A DNA stretch of 64,000 nucleotides from Lachnospiraceae bacterium (GCA_017509985.1 JAFWOE010000019.1:1-64000), one strand, 5' to 3'; numbered from the stretch's first letter, positions 33,587 to 43,966 are shown. The notes: generated by a model not told the origin, from the sequence alone. A program made the numbers and translations.

Positions 33587-34660
33587 TCAGTTTTTCAGGA
33601 ATTCTCCGGCCAGTTTACGAATCCGGAAAGCCAGTTCCTCCGCGTCGGAAACGCCTTGTTCCCCGGTTAACCGGAAGCTCTGTTTCGGGCAGAATCCGCG
33701 CTCTTCAAAGAATGAGCGGTTCTGCTGTGGATCTTCCTCCGTGCTGATACAGATCAGCGGGGAACGGTCGGCGTGTATCCGTTCCATCCTCTTTGAAGCT
33801 TCTTCCGGGGTATCCGTAATGACAATGACCAGATCGGAAGCTCCGAAGCTTCTCTTCTGCTTCACAAGCTTCGCGCGGCTGTAATCCAGAAGCACCGGAT
33901 AACGGGAAACTCTGACGGAGAGCTTCTCCGCAAATTCCGAAGCCGCCTCCGATCCGAAATACAGAACAGTCACTTTAAAGCTTTTTTCAAAGAGGTCCGG
34001 CCTTCTTTCCTTTGTGCGCTCAACGGACTGTGCATGCCGCCATTCCAGGATCTTCTGATGGTCCCCGCTTAACAGGACCTTCGGCACCGCTTTATCATGC
34101 CAGACCTCCGGTCTGGTAAACTGCGGATACTCCAGAAGATTGTCCTGATGGGATTCGACCTGGGAAGATTCGTCGTTATGAAGAACGCCCTGCACAAACC
34201 GTGACACCGCATCCATCAGCACGCAGGCGCCGAGTTCTCCCCCGGTAAGAACATAATCGCCGATGGAAATGTTTTCGTCGACGACTTCCTCGAGCACTCG
34301 GTCATCGATCCCTTCGTAATGCCCGCATAAAAGGATCAGATCCTGCTCCTTTGCCAGTTCCTCGGCCTTCAGCTGGTCCAGAACTTTTGCGGCAGGCGTC
34401 AGGTAGATGACCCTGGCGCTGCTTCCGGCGGCTTCTTTTGCTTTCATCACAGCCTGGAATATGGGTTCCGGCTCCATGACCATGCCCGCGCCGCCGCCAT
34501 AAGGATAATCGTCTACCCTTTTCGTTCCGTGAATGGAAAAATCCCGGATGTTGATCACATTCAGTGCCACCGCACCGGAAGCAATCGCCCGTCCCATAAT
34601 ACTGGTCCGGGCGACTGTGTTGATCATATCCGGGAATAAAGTTAAAACGTGAAAATTCAT
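33587..34660 (-). CDS. trmD: tRNA (guanine-N1)-methyltransferase with C-terminal extension
   Basis: Residues 1-228 are a full TrmD: MNFHVLTLFPDM, DYPYGGGAGM, LLCGHYEGIDDRV, YVLTGGELG and the RRPDLFEKSF segment. It makes m1G37 in tRNA using S-adenosylmethionine. Residues 229-357 are an added domain not found in standard TrmD (about 240 residues), starting KVTVLYFGSEAASEF, of mixed alpha/beta character and no recognised family. The ATG overlaps the stop of the upstream zinc-ribbon gene by four bases. The usual rimM partner is absent here. Confidence 0.93.
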   Translation of the reverse strand: MNFHVLTLFPDMINTVARTSIMGRAIASGAVALNVINIRDFSIHGTKRVDDYPYGGGAGMVMEPEPIFQAVMKAKEAAGSSARVIYLTPAAKVLDQLKAEELAKEQDLILLCGHYEGIDDRVLEEVVDENISIGDYVLTGGELGACVLMDAVSRFVQGVLHNDESSQVESHQDNLLEYPQFTRPEVWHDKAVPKVLLSGDHQKILEWRHAQSVERTKERRPDLFEKSFKVTVLYFGSEAASEFAEKLSVRVSRYPVLLDYSRAKLVKQKRSFGASDLVIVITDTPEEASKRMERIHADRSPLICISTEEDPQQNRSFFEERGFCPKQSFRLTGEQGVSDAEELAFRIRKLAGEFLKN

Positions 34661-35736
34661 TTTCTGTCAAGGATCGTCCGGATCGCACTCATAAGGTTCG
34701 TGTTGCCGTATTTTTCCCGCACTGCATTGCGGAGCACAAAGGCTCCGGCGATCCACAGTACGATGGAAGCCAATCCGATGATGAGTCCGACAACAGCCAG
34801 GGCCCTGCCTCTCTTTCCCGATTCTTTACCGGTTGAGGCGATGCCGATCAGACCGAAGACGATGCCCAGTACGCCCGGGATGAAAAAGATGGCTGCCGTT
34901 TTCAGGTCCATAAAGGTGAACAGGCAGGCATATCCGCCGGACGCCAGACCGATCAGGGAAAAGATCATGGAAAGGACCGCCATGACCGAGATCGGTTTTC
35001 TTCTGCGGCCTTTTTTCTTCTTCGGCTTTGCAGCATTCTTTGCCGTTTCGGCAGCCGGAACTGCTGCCGCAGCCGCTGCGGCTTTGGCTTTCTCTTCCGC
35101 CGCTGCTTCCGCTGCGTCTTTGATCTGCGGCTCGGGGATCTGAACCGTACTGTTGTCTTCTTCTATGGTGATCACCGGCTGATCTGCCGCTGCAGGTTCT
35201 TCAGCTGCTGCTTCTGCCGGCTCTGCCGCTTTTTCTTCTGCCGCCGCAGTTTCTTCGGCAGTCACTTCTGCCGCTTCCGATGCTTCCTCATCAGCTGTTT
35301 CAGCTGCCTCTTCTGCGGCCTCCTCAGCTTTCTCAACAGCTTCTGCTGCTTCTTCTGCGGCTGCTGCAGCTTCCTCAGCAGCTTCTTCGGCTGCTTCTTC
35401 TGCGGCTGCTACGGCTGCTGCAGCTTCCTCAGCAGTTTCTTCAGCAGCCTTTTCTACGGCTTCCTCAACAGCTTCTTCAGCTGCCGTTTCCGCCTCTGCC
35501 GGTTTATCCGCAAAGACCACCACGTTCTCTATGGGGGCATCAGAACCCACTGCTTCAAAGACCCCTGCAGCCTCTGCACGGATCTGTTCCGCTGTCGGTA
35601 TTCCCTGTTCTTCCTCTGCTGCCGGCTCCGCAGAGATCGGCTTTTCTTCCGCGATCTCTCCCAGAGCGGATCCGCAGTTGGAACAGAAGTTCATATGATC
35701 TTCACATTGGGTTCCGCAGTTTGCGCATGTTTTCAT
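34657..35736 (-). CDS. Zinc-ribbon protein with long Ala/Glu helix and membrane helices
   Basis: A 359-residue protein: an N-terminal zinc ribbon (CANCGTQ...CSNCGS, residues 4-22), an extreme Ala/Glu low-complexity region from about 30 to 220, a basic KPKKKKGRRRK segment, and three hydrophobic helices at about 250-335 resembling DUF4190-type membrane domains. It is translationally coupled to trmD. Function unknown. A related zinc-ribbon/AE-rich protein without membrane helices lies at 10334-11032. Confidence 0.65.
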   Translation of the reverse strand: MKTCANCGTQCEDHMNFCSNCGSALGEIAEEKPISAEPAAEEEQGIPTAEQIRAEAAGVFEAVGSDAPIENVVVFADKPAEAETAAEEAVEEAVEKAAEETAEEAAAAVAAAEEAAEEAAEEAAAAAEEAAEAVEKAEEAAEEAAETADEEASEAAEVTAEETAAAEEKAAEPAEAAAEEPAAADQPVITIEEDNSTVQIPEPQIKDAAEAAAEEKAKAAAAAAAVPAAETAKNAAKPKKKKGRRRKPISVMAVLSMIFSLIGLASGGYACLFTFMDLKTAAIFFIPGVLGIVFGLIGIASTGKESGKRGRALAVVGLIIGLASIVLWIAGAFVLRNAVREKYGNTNLMSAIRTILDRK

Positions 35737-35803
35737 GGTGTCCCTCCGTGTGTTATTCCGATATTTTCAAAGCGGCAATGGTTTGCCGCTTTGATCAGTT
35801 CCT

Positions 35804-36988
35804 TTATTTGCGATTCTTAAGGAATTCCGGGATCTGTATGTCTTTCTTCGGGACATTGCTCACCATCGGATCCTTCTTTGGAAGCGCCGCATCCACTGCG
35901 ATCGGCTTCACCGTTTTCTTTTCAACCTGCTGCTGCGGCATCTTGAATGCCGGGATATTGAACCCTGATGCAGGGAATTTGGCTTTATGATCCGCTTCCG
36001 CCTTTTTGACTTCGTCTACGCTCGCGACGTTTGCGGTCGTCTCGTCAAGGCCGGTAGCAATTACAGTGATCCTTGCCGAATCGGATACCGTGTCATCGTA
36101 CATTGCGCCGAAGATGATATTTGCTTCTTCGCCGGCAAGATTCTGTACATAGCTGGCAGCATCGTTTGCATCCATCAGGCTGATATCACCGGAGATATTG
36201 ATGATGACATGGCTTGCGCCTTCGATCGTCGTCTCAAGCAGCGGGCTGGATACTGCCTGCTGAACGGCTTCCAGTGCCTTGTCGTCGCCCTTGGCTTCGC
36301 CGATTCCGATGTGGGCAATTCCCTTATTGGTCATTACCGTCTGTACATCCGCAAAGTCGAGGTTGATGAGTGCAGGCATATTGATGAGGTCGGTAATACC
36401 CTGGACAGACTGCTGAAGCACCTCGTCTGCTTTCTTCAGGGCTTCAGGCATGGAGGTCCTTCTGTCTACGATTTCAAGAAGTCTGTCGTTGGGGATTACG
36501 ATCAGCGTATCGACATTCCTCTTTAATTTTTCAATTCCGGCAAGAGCGTTCGTCATACGGGTCTTTGCTTCAAAGCGGAAAGGCTTTGTCACAACACCAA
36601 CGGTAAGACATCCGAGTTCCTTTGCGATCCCTGCGACAACAGGTGCAGCTCCGGTTCCGGTTCCGCCGCCCATACCGCATGTAACGAAGACCATGTCAGC
36701 GCCCTCGATCAGTTCCTTGATCTCATCTGCGCTCTCTTCCGCTGCCTTTTCGCCAACCTCGGGAATGGCTCCGCAGCCAAGGCCTTTCGTAACTTTTTCA
36801 CCGATCTGGAGGATCGTAGGTGCCTTGCATAAAGCAAGTGCCTGCTGGTCGGTGTTCACTCCCACAAACTCGACCCCGCCGATACCTTCTTCCACCATTC
36901 GATTAACAGCATTATTACCGGCTCCGCCTACCCCAATGACGATTATTCTTGCGCCGGATTCCGCTTCATTCGTAATGATCTCTAACAA
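35804..36988 (-). CDS. ftsZ: Cell division protein FtsZ
   Basis: The 394-residue protein has [13 protein letters not shown], the tubulin signature GGGTGTG (107-113), and the synergy-loop segment [12 protein letters not shown] variable linker leads to a conserved C-terminal peptide IPEFLKNRK that binds FtsA/SepF-type partners. It polymerises with GTP to form the division ring. The start is TTG at 36988, eight bases after AAGGAGG. It lies downstream of infA, away from a division cell-wall cluster. Confidence 0.97.
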   Translation of the reverse strand: MLEIITNEAESGARIIVIGVGGAGNNAVNRMVEEGIGGVEFVGVNTDQQALALCKAPTILQIGEKVTKGLGCGAIPEVGEKAAEESADEIKELIEGADMVFVTCGMGGGTGTGAAPVVAGIAKELGCLTVGVVTKPFRFEAKTRMTNALAGIEKLKRNVDTLIVIPNDRLLEIVDRRTSMPEALKKADEVLQQSVQGITDLINMPALINLDFADVQTVMTNKGIAHIGIGEAKGDDKALEAVQQAVSSPLLETTIEGASHVIINISGDISLMDANDAASYVQNLAGEEANIIFGAMYDDTVSDSARITVIATGLDETTANVASVDEVKKAEADHKAKFPASGFNIPAFKMPQQQVEKKTVKPIAVDAALPKKDPMVSNVPKKDIQIPEFLKNRK

Positions 36989-37029
36989 AATATAACCTCC
37001 TTATTGTGCCTGTCGGAACTATTATATTT

Positions 37030-37058
37030 ATGATACTTTTTTCGCGGTGATTGTGCAA
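37030..37058 (-). promoter_or_regulatory. Candidate promoter of ftsZ
   Basis: On the minus strand TTGCAC (37058-37053) and TATCAT (37035-37030), spacing 17, lie between the infA stop and ftsZ. ftsZ may thus be expressed independently of the ribosomal operon. Confidence 0.5.
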
Positions 37059-37066
37059 TAGTTTTT

Positions 37067-37285
37067 TTATTTATCGCGCCATATGATGCGTCCCTTATCC
37101 AGATCATACGGTGACAGTTCGATCGTAACCTTGTCACCGGGAAGTATACGGATAAAGTTCATCCGGAGCTTTCCGCTGATATGTGCCAGCACAACATGGC
37201 CGTTTTCCAGCTCCACCTTGAACATGGCATTGGGAAGCTTCTCCAGAACTCTTCCTTCAACTTCGATCACGTCTGATTTTGACAT
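37067..37285 (-). CDS. infA: Translation initiation factor IF-1
   Basis: The 72-residue OB-fold protein contains [31 protein letters not shown] and [14 protein letters not shown], all standard IF-1 sequence. It binds the A site of the 30S subunit during initiation. It is the last gene of the ribosomal cluster here; rpmJ-rpsM-rpsK-rpsD-rpoA-rplQ, which normally follow, are absent. Confidence 0.97.
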   Translation of the reverse strand: MSKSDVIEVEGRVLEKLPNAMFKVELENGHVVLAHISGKLRMNFIRILPGDKVTIELSPYDLDKGRIIWRDK

Positions 37286-37296
37286 CTTTTTCCTCC

Positions 37297-38055
37297 TTAA
37301 TAACTGCTCAGAGTCAGGATCTTGGGATCGCCATCCGTTATCAAGATCGTATTTTCATAATGCGCGGCATATTCACCGTCTGCGGTCACTACTGTCCATC
37401 CGTCGTCCAGTATCTCGATCTCCCAGGTACCCATATTGATCATCGGTTCGACCGCCAGCGTCATTCCGGGCCTCAGCAGGATCCCGCGGCCGACAGCTGC
37501 AAAATTCGGGATTTCCGGATCTTCATGAAGATGTGTTCCGATCCCGTGGCCTACAAAATCTCTTACGACCCCATACCCGAAACTTTCGGCATAGGCGCCG
37601 ATCGCCGCCGAAATCTGATGAAGATGGTTTCCCGGAAGGGCATATTTCAGTCCCTCGAAAAAGGATTGTCTCGTCACATCGATCAGCTGCTGCACCTCGG
37701 GAGAAATCTCCCCGACAGCGTATGTTCTGGCCGCGTCCGAATGGTAACCTTTATAAATCAGGCCGGCATCCAGACTGACGATGTCCCCTTCGTGCAGGAT
37801 CTTTTTTTTGCTCGGGATCCCGTGAATAACTTCATCATTCACCGAAACGCAGATGGATGCAGGATAGCCGCTGTAATTCAGGAAGTTCGGAACGCAGCCG
37901 AGGGCGCGGATCTTTTCCTCGCCGTATTTGTCGATATCCCAGGTTGAGATCCCGGGAGCGATGATCTCGGCCATGGCATCATGAACTTCTTCAAGATATT
38001 TGCCGGCCGTGCTCATGAGGTCTATTTCTTTAGCAGATTTTATCGATACGGACAT
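37297..38055 (-). CDS. map: Type I methionine aminopeptidase
   Basis: The 252-residue protein has the MetAP metal-ligand motifs: [28 protein letters not shown] with the two Asp ligands, [16 protein letters not shown], and AVEPMINMG. It removes the initiator methionine. It starts four bases after adk, in the conserved secY-adk-map-infA order. Confidence 0.96.
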   Translation of the reverse strand: MSVSIKSAKEIDLMSTAGKYLEEVHDAMAEIIAPGISTWDIDKYGEEKIRALGCVPNFLNYSGYPASICVSVNDEVIHGIPSKKKILHEGDIVSLDAGLIYKGYHSDAARTYAVGEISPEVQQLIDVTRQSFFEGLKYALPGNHLHQISAAIGAYAESFGYGVVRDFVGHGIGTHLHEDPEIPNFAAVGRGILLRPGMTLAVEPMINMGTWEIEILDDGWTVVTADGEYAAHYENTILITDGDPKILTLSSY

Positions 38056-38058
38056 GGC

Positions 38059-38703
38059 TTATTTCCCGAGAATTCCTTTGATGTCTTCGAAGACTTTTTC
38101 GATATCCTGTGTTCCGTCTACCGTATAAAGCACTTCTCTGTTGGTATAATATTCAATAAGCGGCTGTGTCTGCTCATGGTAAACACGAAGACGGTTCGCG
38201 ACCGTTTCAGGCTTGTCGTCATCTCTTAAGATGAGTTCCTTGCCGCAGGCATCACAGATGCCTTCCACCTTCGTCGGGGCAAATTCGATATGATAGGTCG
38301 CTCCGCAGCCTACACACGCTCTTCTGCCGGACATCCTCTTGATGATGTTTTCATCGGGAACGTCTACATCGATCGCGAAATCAATCGCTTCTCCCCTTGC
38401 CGCAAGGGCATTCGTCAGTGCATCTGCCTGAGGTATGGTACGGGGAAAGCCGTCGAGTACATATCCGTTTGCCGCGTCGTCTTTGGAGATACGGTCAACG
38501 ACAAGATCGCAGGTAAGCTCATCGGGAACAAGCTCTCCCTTATCCATATACGTCTTGGCCTTCAGGCCAAGTTCGGTTCCTTCCTTTAAATTCGCGCGGA
38601 AAATATCTCCGGTGGAAATATGCGGGATTCCGAAAGCATCGGCAATTTTCTTCGCCTGAGTGCCTTTTCCGGCTCCGGGTGCTCCAAGCATGATGATTTT
38701 CAT
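38059..38703 (-). CDS. adk: Adenylate kinase
   Basis: The 214-residue protein has the P-loop [23 protein letters not shown] and a LID domain with four cysteines (CVGCGATYH and CDACGKE) that bind zinc, the form typical of Gram-positive enzymes. It balances ATP, ADP and AMP. A hairpin with a T-rich tail separates it from secY. Confidence 0.97.
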   Translation of the reverse strand: MKIIMLGAPGAGKGTQAKKIADAFGIPHISTGDIFRANLKEGTELGLKAKTYMDKGELVPDELTCDLVVDRISKDDAANGYVLDGFPRTIPQADALTNALAARGEAIDFAIDVDVPDENIIKRMSGRRACVGCGATYHIEFAPTKVEGICDACGKELILRDDDKPETVANRLRVYHEQTQPLIEYYTNREVLYTVDGTQDIEKVFEDIKGILGK

Positions 38704-38764
38704 TTGATAAATACCTCCGTTTCCTCAGCCGGACCGCCCGCGCGATCCGAACAATAAATAAAAA

Positions 38765-38798
38765 GCAAAGCAGGCTGTGGCCAGAATCAGCCACAGCC
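38765..38798 (-). terminator. Hairpin attenuator between secY and adk
   Basis: On the minus strand GGCTGTGGC (38798-38790) and GCCACAGCC (38781-38773) form a perfect 9-bp stem followed by TGCTTTGCTTTTT. It sits inside the operon, so it likely reduces rather than ends transcription of adk-map-infA. Confidence 0.65.
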
Positions 38799-38817
38799 GA
38801 ACTATAACACAAGCTAA

Positions 38818-40128
38818 TTAATCATTCAAGAAACCCTTGTAATTACGCACTACCATCATGGATTCGATCTGCTTTAACGTATCCAGCGTTACGGATCCGA
38901 TAATGATCAGCGAGGTTCCGCCGAATGAAACCGACGCGTTGAATAAACCGTTGAAGATAAACGGAATTACCGCAACGATGCAGAGGCCTGCAGCACCGAT
39001 GAAGATGACATATTTCAGGACCTCGCTCAGGTAGTCGGTGGTTGCTTTTCCCGGTCGGATTCCGGGAATGAAACCGCCCTGCTTACGCAGATTGTCCGCT
39101 ACTTCCATCGGGTTAAAGGTGATCGACGTATAGAAGTACGCGAAGAAAATAACCAGCAGGATGTAGATAACAACACCGATCGTAAGGCGCCAGTTGCTCG
39201 GGTTGAACCAGTTTCTGGAGCTTAACGCAGCCATAACGGTTCCCCAGAATCCCGTCGGGCTCTTTCCGACGAACATCGCGATGATACTCGGGAACGACAT
39301 GAGTGATGACGCGAAGATGATCGGAATAACGCCGGCCGTGTTGACCTTCAACGGAATATGGGAGGAGTTTCCGCCGACCATACGGCGGCCTGCCATTTTC
39401 TTAGAGTACTGGACCGGGATCTTGCGGGTCGCACCGTTCAGGATCAGGACAAGCACAGTAACAAAGATAATGATCACTGCAATGATGATCCAGGTAAGGG
39501 TTGCCCTTGCGATCGTCCTGCCTGCCGCAAAGTTCTGATGCAGCGTAACCAGATCGGACGGTACCCTGGAAAGGATGTTGATCAGCAGTACCATGGAGAT
39601 ACCGTTTCCGACACCCTTGTCCGTGATCTGCTCGCCGATCCACATAAGGAATGCGGAACCGGCGGTCAGTGTAGCGACTACAACTACCACATTCAGGAAG
39701 TTCATATTCAGGATCAGCTGGTTTCCGAAGCCGATGCACATGGATATGGACTCGATAAGTGACAGCGCAATGGTCAGGAAACGGGTAACTTTTTCCAGTT
39801 TCTTTCTGCCGTCAGGACCTTCCTTGGCCATCTCCTCCAGCTTGGGAATCGCTATGGTGAGGAGCTGGACAATGATCGATGCGGTAATATACGGCGTAAT
39901 GCTCAGCGCAAGTATTGAAAAATTGCTGAATCCGCCGCCGGTGAATGCATTCAGGAAAGAGAACGCATCATTGGAATTGTTTGCAAAGTAATTGGCAAAA
40001 AACGATGCATCAACTCCCGGTACCGGAACCTGAGATCCCATACGGATAATGACCAGCGCGATCAGGACATAAATGATCCTGTGTCTGATTTCCTTGATGC
40101 GAAACGCATCACGAACAGTATTAAACAT
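38818..40128 (-). CDS. secY: Protein translocase subunit SecY
   Basis: The 436-residue protein has ten hydrophobic helices and SecY motifs GVDASFFANYF, ALSITPYITASIIVQLL, ITDKGVGNGIS and PGIRPGKATTDYL. It forms the protein-conducting channel in the plasma membrane with SecE and SecG. Its start codon overlaps the rplO stop by one base. Confidence 0.97.
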   Translation of the reverse strand: MFNTVRDAFRIKEIRHRIIYVLIALVIIRMGSQVPVPGVDASFFANYFANNSNDAFSFLNAFTGGGFSNFSILALSITPYITASIIVQLLTIAIPKLEEMAKEGPDGRKKLEKVTRFLTIALSLIESISMCIGFGNQLILNMNFLNVVVVVATLTAGSAFLMWIGEQITDKGVGNGISMVLLINILSRVPSDLVTLHQNFAAGRTIARATLTWIIIAVIIIFVTVLVLILNGATRKIPVQYSKKMAGRRMVGGNSSHIPLKVNTAGVIPIIFASSLMSFPSIIAMFVGKSPTGFWGTVMAALSSRNWFNPSNWRLTIGVVIYILLVIFFAYFYTSITFNPMEVADNLRKQGGFIPGIRPGKATTDYLSEVLKYVIFIGAAGLCIVAVIPFIFNGLFNASVSFGGTSLIIIGSVTLDTLKQIESMMVVRNYKGFLND

Positions 40129-40568
40129 TAGAATACCTCTACTGTACCGCCTGCAGCTTCAATTTTTGCTTTTGCGCTTTCGCTTACAGCATTCACCTTA
40201 ACCGTGAACTTCTTTGTAACTTCACCGCCGCCGAGGATCTTGACGCCGTCGCGCGGATTGGAAACAAGGCCGCTTTCGATAAGGGTTTCTACCGTAATCT
40301 CTGCTCCGTCTTCAAAACGGTCAAGAGCACCAACGTTGATGCCGATGATCTCTTTGGAGTTTCTGCACTTGAAGCCTCTCTTCGGAAGTCTTCTGTATAA
40401 AGGCATCTGGCCGCCTTCAAATCCGGGGCGCGGAGCTCCAGAACGGGCTTTCTGACCCTTGTGGCCTTTGCCGGCTGTCTTTCCGTTGCCTGAACCGTGT
40501 CCGCGGCCTCTGCGGAAGTTATCACTCTGCCTGCTTCCTTCAGCCGGAGATAAATTTGATAAATCCAT
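40128..40568 (-). CDS. rplO: 50S ribosomal protein uL15
   Basis: The 146-residue protein begins [15 protein letters not shown] and has the Gly/Arg-rich segment [20 protein letters not shown] that threads into 23S rRNA, then [13 protein letters not shown]. Follows rpmD after 11 bases and is coupled to secY. Confidence 0.97.
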   Translation of the reverse strand: MDLSNLSPAEGSRQSDNFRRGRGHGSGNGKTAGKGHKGQKARSGAPRPGFEGGQMPLYRRLPKRGFKCRNSKEIIGINVGALDRFEDGAEITVETLIESGLVSNPRDGVKILGGGEVTKKFTVKVNAVSESAKAKIEAAGGTVEVF

Positions 40569-40579
40569 TGTGTACCTCC

Positions 40580-40762
40580 TTATTCTTCGACCTTCACAAG
40601 GTATGATACTTCCCTTACCATCCCGCGGATCGCGGCATTGTCCGGCATATCAACTGTGTGGTGTAATTTTCTTAAGCCCAGTGCTTCTACGATCTTTCTG
40701 TGCTTCGGAACGCAGCCGATGGGAGATTTTACCAATGTGATTTTAATTCTCTTATCTGACAT
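40580..40762 (-). CDS. rpmD: 50S ribosomal protein uL30
   Basis: The 60-residue protein has the L30 pattern [32 protein letters not shown] and [14 protein letters not shown]. The normal position is between rpsE and rplO, as here. Confidence 0.97.
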   Translation of the reverse strand: MSDKRIKITLVKSPIGCVPKHRKIVEALGLRKLHHTVDMPDNAAIRGMVREVSYLVKVEE

Positions 40763-40776
40763 TTCCGTGGCCCTCC

Positions 40777-41286
40777 TTACGCGAATATCTCGCTGACAGA
40801 TTTTCCGCGGCGTCTTGCGACTTCTTCAGGAGTCTTAAGCTGCTTTAAGCCTTCAACGGTAGCAAGAACGACGTTCTGCTTGTTGTTGGATCCCTGGGAT
40901 TTTGCACGGATGTTTCTGATGCCTGCGAGTTCTACTACGGCACGGGCCGGGCCGCCGGCGATAATACCGGTACCTTCGGGAGCCTTACGCATAAGGACCT
41001 GTGCACTGCCGTATTTTCCAATGTAATCATGAGTGATGGAACCGTTCCTGTCGATCGCTACGGTTACCAGCTTCTTGGTAGCGTCTTCCTTGCCCTTGCG
41101 GATCGCTTCGGGAATTTCCGTTGCTTTTCCGAGGCCTACGCCGACATGGCCGTTCCGGTCTCCAACTACTACTAAGGCAGTAAAACGCATGTTACGTCCA
41201 CCCTTAACAACTTTAGTTACTCGTTTGATAGTAACCACTTTTTCCTCGAGCTCAAGTGTGCTCGGATCAATGATTGTGCGTTTCAT
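40777..41286 (-). CDS. rpsE: 30S ribosomal protein uS5
   Basis: A 169-residue protein with the S5 dsRNA-binding domain ([19 protein letters not shown]), [18 protein letters not shown] and [19 protein letters not shown]. The ATG at 41286 follows AAAGGAGAG and gives the usual length; the open frame continues upstream into rplR without a site. It helps decoding accuracy and helicase action on mRNA. Confidence 0.96.
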   Translation of the reverse strand: MKRTIIDPSTLELEEKVVTIKRVTKVVKGGRNMRFTALVVVGDRNGHVGVGLGKATEIPEAIRKGKEDATKKLVTVAIDRNGSITHDYIGKYGSAQVLMRKAPEGTGIIAGGPARAVVELAGIRNIRAKSQGSNNKQNVVLATVEGLKQLKTPEEVARRRGKSVSEIFA

Positions 41287-41302
41287 GTGTTCTCTCCTTT
41301 CC

Positions 41303-41671
41303 TTAGAATTTAAGACCGGCTTCTCTTGCCGCATCTGCGAAGGCTGCGATCTTGCCCTGGTAGATGAATCCGCCGCGGTCGAAAACGACTTCGGTGATTC
41401 CGGCTTCTACTGCCTTCTTGCCGACAACAGTTCCGAGATAAGCTGCTGCTTCCACATTGTTTGTCTTTTCCAGTTCGCTCTGGACCGCTTTCTGAACTGT
41501 GGATGCAGAGACTAATGTATTTCCTGCCTGATCGTCGATGATCTGTGCATAAAAATGCTTGTCGCTGCGGAATACTGCAAGACGGGGTCTTTCAGCAGTT
41601 CCGTTCAGGCGATGGCGAAGTCTCCAATGCTTTTTACGACGAATCGCGGCTTTAGATGGTTTCCTTATCAT
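41303..41671 (-). CDS. rplR: 50S ribosomal protein uL18
   Basis: The 122-residue 5S rRNA-binding protein contains [33 protein letters not shown] and [14 protein letters not shown], the conserved L18 segments. It lies between rplF and rpsE with 14-16 base gaps. Confidence 0.97.
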   Translation of the reverse strand: MIRKPSKAAIRRKKHWRLRHRLNGTAERPRLAVFRSDKHFYAQIIDDQAGNTLVSASTVQKAVQSELEKTNNVEAAAYLGTVVGKKAVEAGITEVVFDRGGFIYQGKIAAFADAAREAGLKF

Positions 41672-41685
41672 CGTGGCGTCCTCCT

Positions 41686-42222
41686 TTACTTACCGGCCTT
41701 GCCGACTTTACGACGGATTACTTCATCAGCGTACTTGATGCCCTTGCCCTTATACGGCTCCGGTCTTCTCTTGTCGCGGATCTCTGCTGCGTACTGACCG
41801 ACTTTTTCCTTGTCGATACCGCTGATCGTAATCTTGTTGCCATCTACTGAGGACTCCAGTCCTTCCGGATCTATCATCTCAATGGGATGAGAGTATCCGA
41901 GGTTGAGAACGAGCTTCTTACCGTCTTTCTGTGCACGGTAGCCGACGCCGTTGACTTCCAGGACTTTTGTGTACCCCTCGCTGACGCCGACAACCATGTT
42001 GTGGATCAGGGAACGGGTAAGGCCGTGGAAGGATTTCATCTTTTTCAGATCATTCGGTCTGTTAACGATGATCTGATCGCCTTCAACCTTTACTTCCATT
42101 TCTGCGGGAAGAACTCTCTGAAGAGTTCCCTTCGGTCCCTTAACTGTAAGATCATTGCCTTCTTTAAGGTCTACCGTGACTCCGGCCGGGATAGCGACCG
42201 GTAATCTTCCGACTCGAGACAT
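41686..42222 (-). CDS. rplF: 50S ribosomal protein uL6
   Basis: The 178-residue protein shows [32 protein letters not shown] and a C-terminal [18 protein letters not shown], which marks uL6. AGGAGGAATT lies before the ATG. It is separated from rpsH by 240 bases, far more than the usual tens of bases at this place. Confidence 0.97.
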   Translation of the reverse strand: MSRVGRLPVAIPAGVTVDLKEGNDLTVKGPKGTLQRVLPAEMEVKVEGDQIIVNRPNDLKKMKSFHGLTRSLIHNMVVGVSEGYTKVLEVNGVGYRAQKDGKKLVLNLGYSHPIEMIDPEGLESSVDGNKITISGIDKEKVGQYAAEIRDKRRPEPYKGKGIKYADEVIRRKVGKAGK

Positions 42223-42462
42223 TTTTTAATTCCTCCTGAAACTAACTTAGATTTTCGGAAAGAGCCTGTATACTCTTTCTGTTTTCAGTTATTTAAAAGC
42301 TGCGGATCGCTTCGTGCTTCGCACTCCCGCGCTCCCCCAACAGCCATTCGGACTTTTCGTTTTGCTGCGCAAAACCCGTCCTCATGTCTGTTGCGTTTTC
42401 AAAAGCATGATCATCCGTCCATGCAGGCATGTCCGTCTGTTCCTGCTTTCGAAAACAGCTTT
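42223..42462 (-). other. Unusual hairpin-rich spacer between rpsH and rplF
   Basis: The 240-base gap has no recognisable gene. On the minus strand it carries GTTTTGC-GCA-GCAAAAC, GTGC-GAA-GCAC, CATGCCTGCATG and two near-copies of a GCTTTYGAAAAC-type string (around 42389 and 42448). It ends with a normal ribosome binding site for rplF. It could be a mobile palindromic repeat, an RNA processing site or a decayed insertion. Confidence 0.5.
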
Positions 42463-42864
42463 TTACCACACGAATGCAAGAACTTCTCCTCCGACCTGAA
42501 GCTTTCTTGCTTCACGGTCTGTGATCACTCCCTTGTTGGTGGAAATGATGGCTACGCCCATTCCGCCCAGAACTCTGGGAAGTTCATCTTTGTTTACATA
42601 TACACGAAGGCCGGGCTTGGAGATCCTCTTGATGCCGGAGATGATCTTTTCGTTCTTGTCCGCACCGTATTTCAGAGTGATGTGAAGCGTTTTTCCTGCG
42701 CCTTCTTCAAGTATTGTATATTTCGCGATGTATCCTTCGTTTACAAGTATATCTGCGATAGCGGTCTTCATTTTGGATGCCGGAACGTCAACCGTATCAT
42801 GTTTGGCAGCATTGGCGTTGCGGATTCTTGTAAGCATATCTGCAATGGGATCGCTCATGGACAT
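42463..42864 (-). CDS. rpsH: 30S ribosomal protein uS8
   Basis: The 133-residue protein starts [22 protein letters not shown] and ends with [17 protein letters not shown], diagnostic of uS8. It binds the central domain of 16S rRNA and in many bacteria is the spc-operon repressor. Confidence 0.97.
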   Translation of the reverse strand: MSMSDPIADMLTRIRNANAAKHDTVDVPASKMKTAIADILVNEGYIAKYTILEEGAGKTLHITLKYGADKNEKIISGIKRISKPGLRVYVNKDELPRVLGGMGVAIISTNKGVITDREARKLQVGGEVLAFVW

Positions 42865-42888
42865 AATGCGTTTCCTCCTTTTCTTAAC

Positions 42889-43074
42889 TTACCAGCTGGC
42901 CTTTTTTACGCCGGGGATCTGGCCCTTATATGCTAATTCACGGAAACAGATACGGCAGATACCGTACTTTCTCAGATATGCATGGGGACGACCGCAGATT
43001 TTGCAGCGATTGTATTCTCTGACTGAATATTTTGCCGGGCGTGCCTGCTTGATTTTCATTGCTGTTTTAGCCAT
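42889..43074 (-). CDS. rpsN: 30S ribosomal protein uS14, zinc-binding type
   Basis: The 61-residue protein has the zinc motif [20 protein letters not shown] and the end [11 protein letters not shown], which identify the short C+ form of uS14 (RpsN/RpsZ). The ATG at 43074 follows AAGGAGGAA; an upstream ATG at 43098 overlaps rplE and lacks a site. Confidence 0.96.
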   Translation of the reverse strand: MAKTAMKIKQARPAKYSVREYNRCKICGRPHAYLRKYGICRICFRELAYKGQIPGVKKASW

Positions 43075-43087
43075 GAATTTTTCCTCC

Positions 43088-43627
43088 TTACTTTGCAAAC
43101 GGCATGTTGAACAGTTTTAACAGTTCGCGAGCCTCTTCATCGGTCTTCGCGGTGGTAACGAAAACGATATCCATTCCGCGAACCTTATCGATCTTGTCGT
43201 ACTCGATCTCCGGGAAGATAAGCTGCTCTTTGATGCCGAGCGCATAGTTTCCTCTGCCGTCGAACGCATTGGGATTGACTCCCCGGAAGTCACGAACACG
43301 CGGAAGCGCGAGGTTGATGAGACGGTCTGCGAACTCATACATCTTCTCACCGCGGAGAGTGACCTTACAGCCGATCGACATGCCTTCACGAAGCTTGAAG
43401 TTCGCTACGGACTTCTTCGCCTTGGTGATGATCGCCTTCTGGCCGGTGATCTTTTCAAGATCGCTGACTGCGGAATCGAGCACCTTCGCGTTTTCCTTCG
43501 CTTCGCCTACGCCCATGTTTACTACGATCTTTTCGAGTTTCGGAACTTCCATGATGTTCTTATACCCGAACTTCTTTGTCATGGCATCGACTATCTCGTT
43601 TGAATATAATTCTCTATATCTGCTCAC
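43088..43627 (-). CDS. rplE: 50S ribosomal protein uL5
   Basis: The 179-residue protein contains [33 protein letters not shown] and [16 protein letters not shown], standard for uL5, a 5S rRNA-binding protein contacting P-site tRNA. Confidence 0.97.
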   Translation of the reverse strand: MSRYRELYSNEIVDAMTKKFGYKNIMEVPKLEKIVVNMGVGEAKENAKVLDSAVSDLEKITGQKAIITKAKKSVANFKLREGMSIGCKVTLRGEKMYEFADRLINLALPRVRDFRGVNPNAFDGRGNYALGIKEQLIFPEIEYDKIDKVRGMDIVFVTTAKTDEEARELLKLFNMPFAK

Positions 43628-43644
43628 TGTATGGCCTCCTTACA

Positions 43645-43953
43645 TCAATCCAGCACATCGCCTGTGCTTTTTGCGATACGTACCTTCTTGCCGTCCTCGA
43701 CCTTGTATCCGATCCTGGTCGGTTTTCCCTTATAAAGGTACATAACGTTTGAAAGGTCAATGGGAGCTTCTCTTGTGATGATACCGCCCTGCTGGTTGCG
43801 TCCGCTGGGCTTCTCATGCTTCTTGACCATGTTTACGCCTTCAACGAGTACGCGATTCTTCTTCTGGTCCACAGAAAGAACCTTGCCTTCTTTGTCCTTG
43901 TCTTTTCCGGCAATGACTTTGACAGTATCGCCTTTTTTAATCTTTACTGACAT
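43645..43953 (-). CDS. rplX: 50S ribosomal protein uL24
   Basis: The 102-residue KOW-domain protein starts [20 protein letters not shown] and has the typical [16 protein letters not shown] loop. It initiates 50S assembly near the tunnel exit. Confidence 0.97.
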   Translation of the reverse strand: MSVKIKKGDTVKVIAGKDKDKEGKVLSVDQKKNRVLVEGVNMVKKHEKPSGRNQQGGIITREAPIDLSNVMYLYKGKPTRIGYKVEDGKKVRIAKSTGDVLD

Positions 43954-43966
43954 TGTCTGCCTCCTC

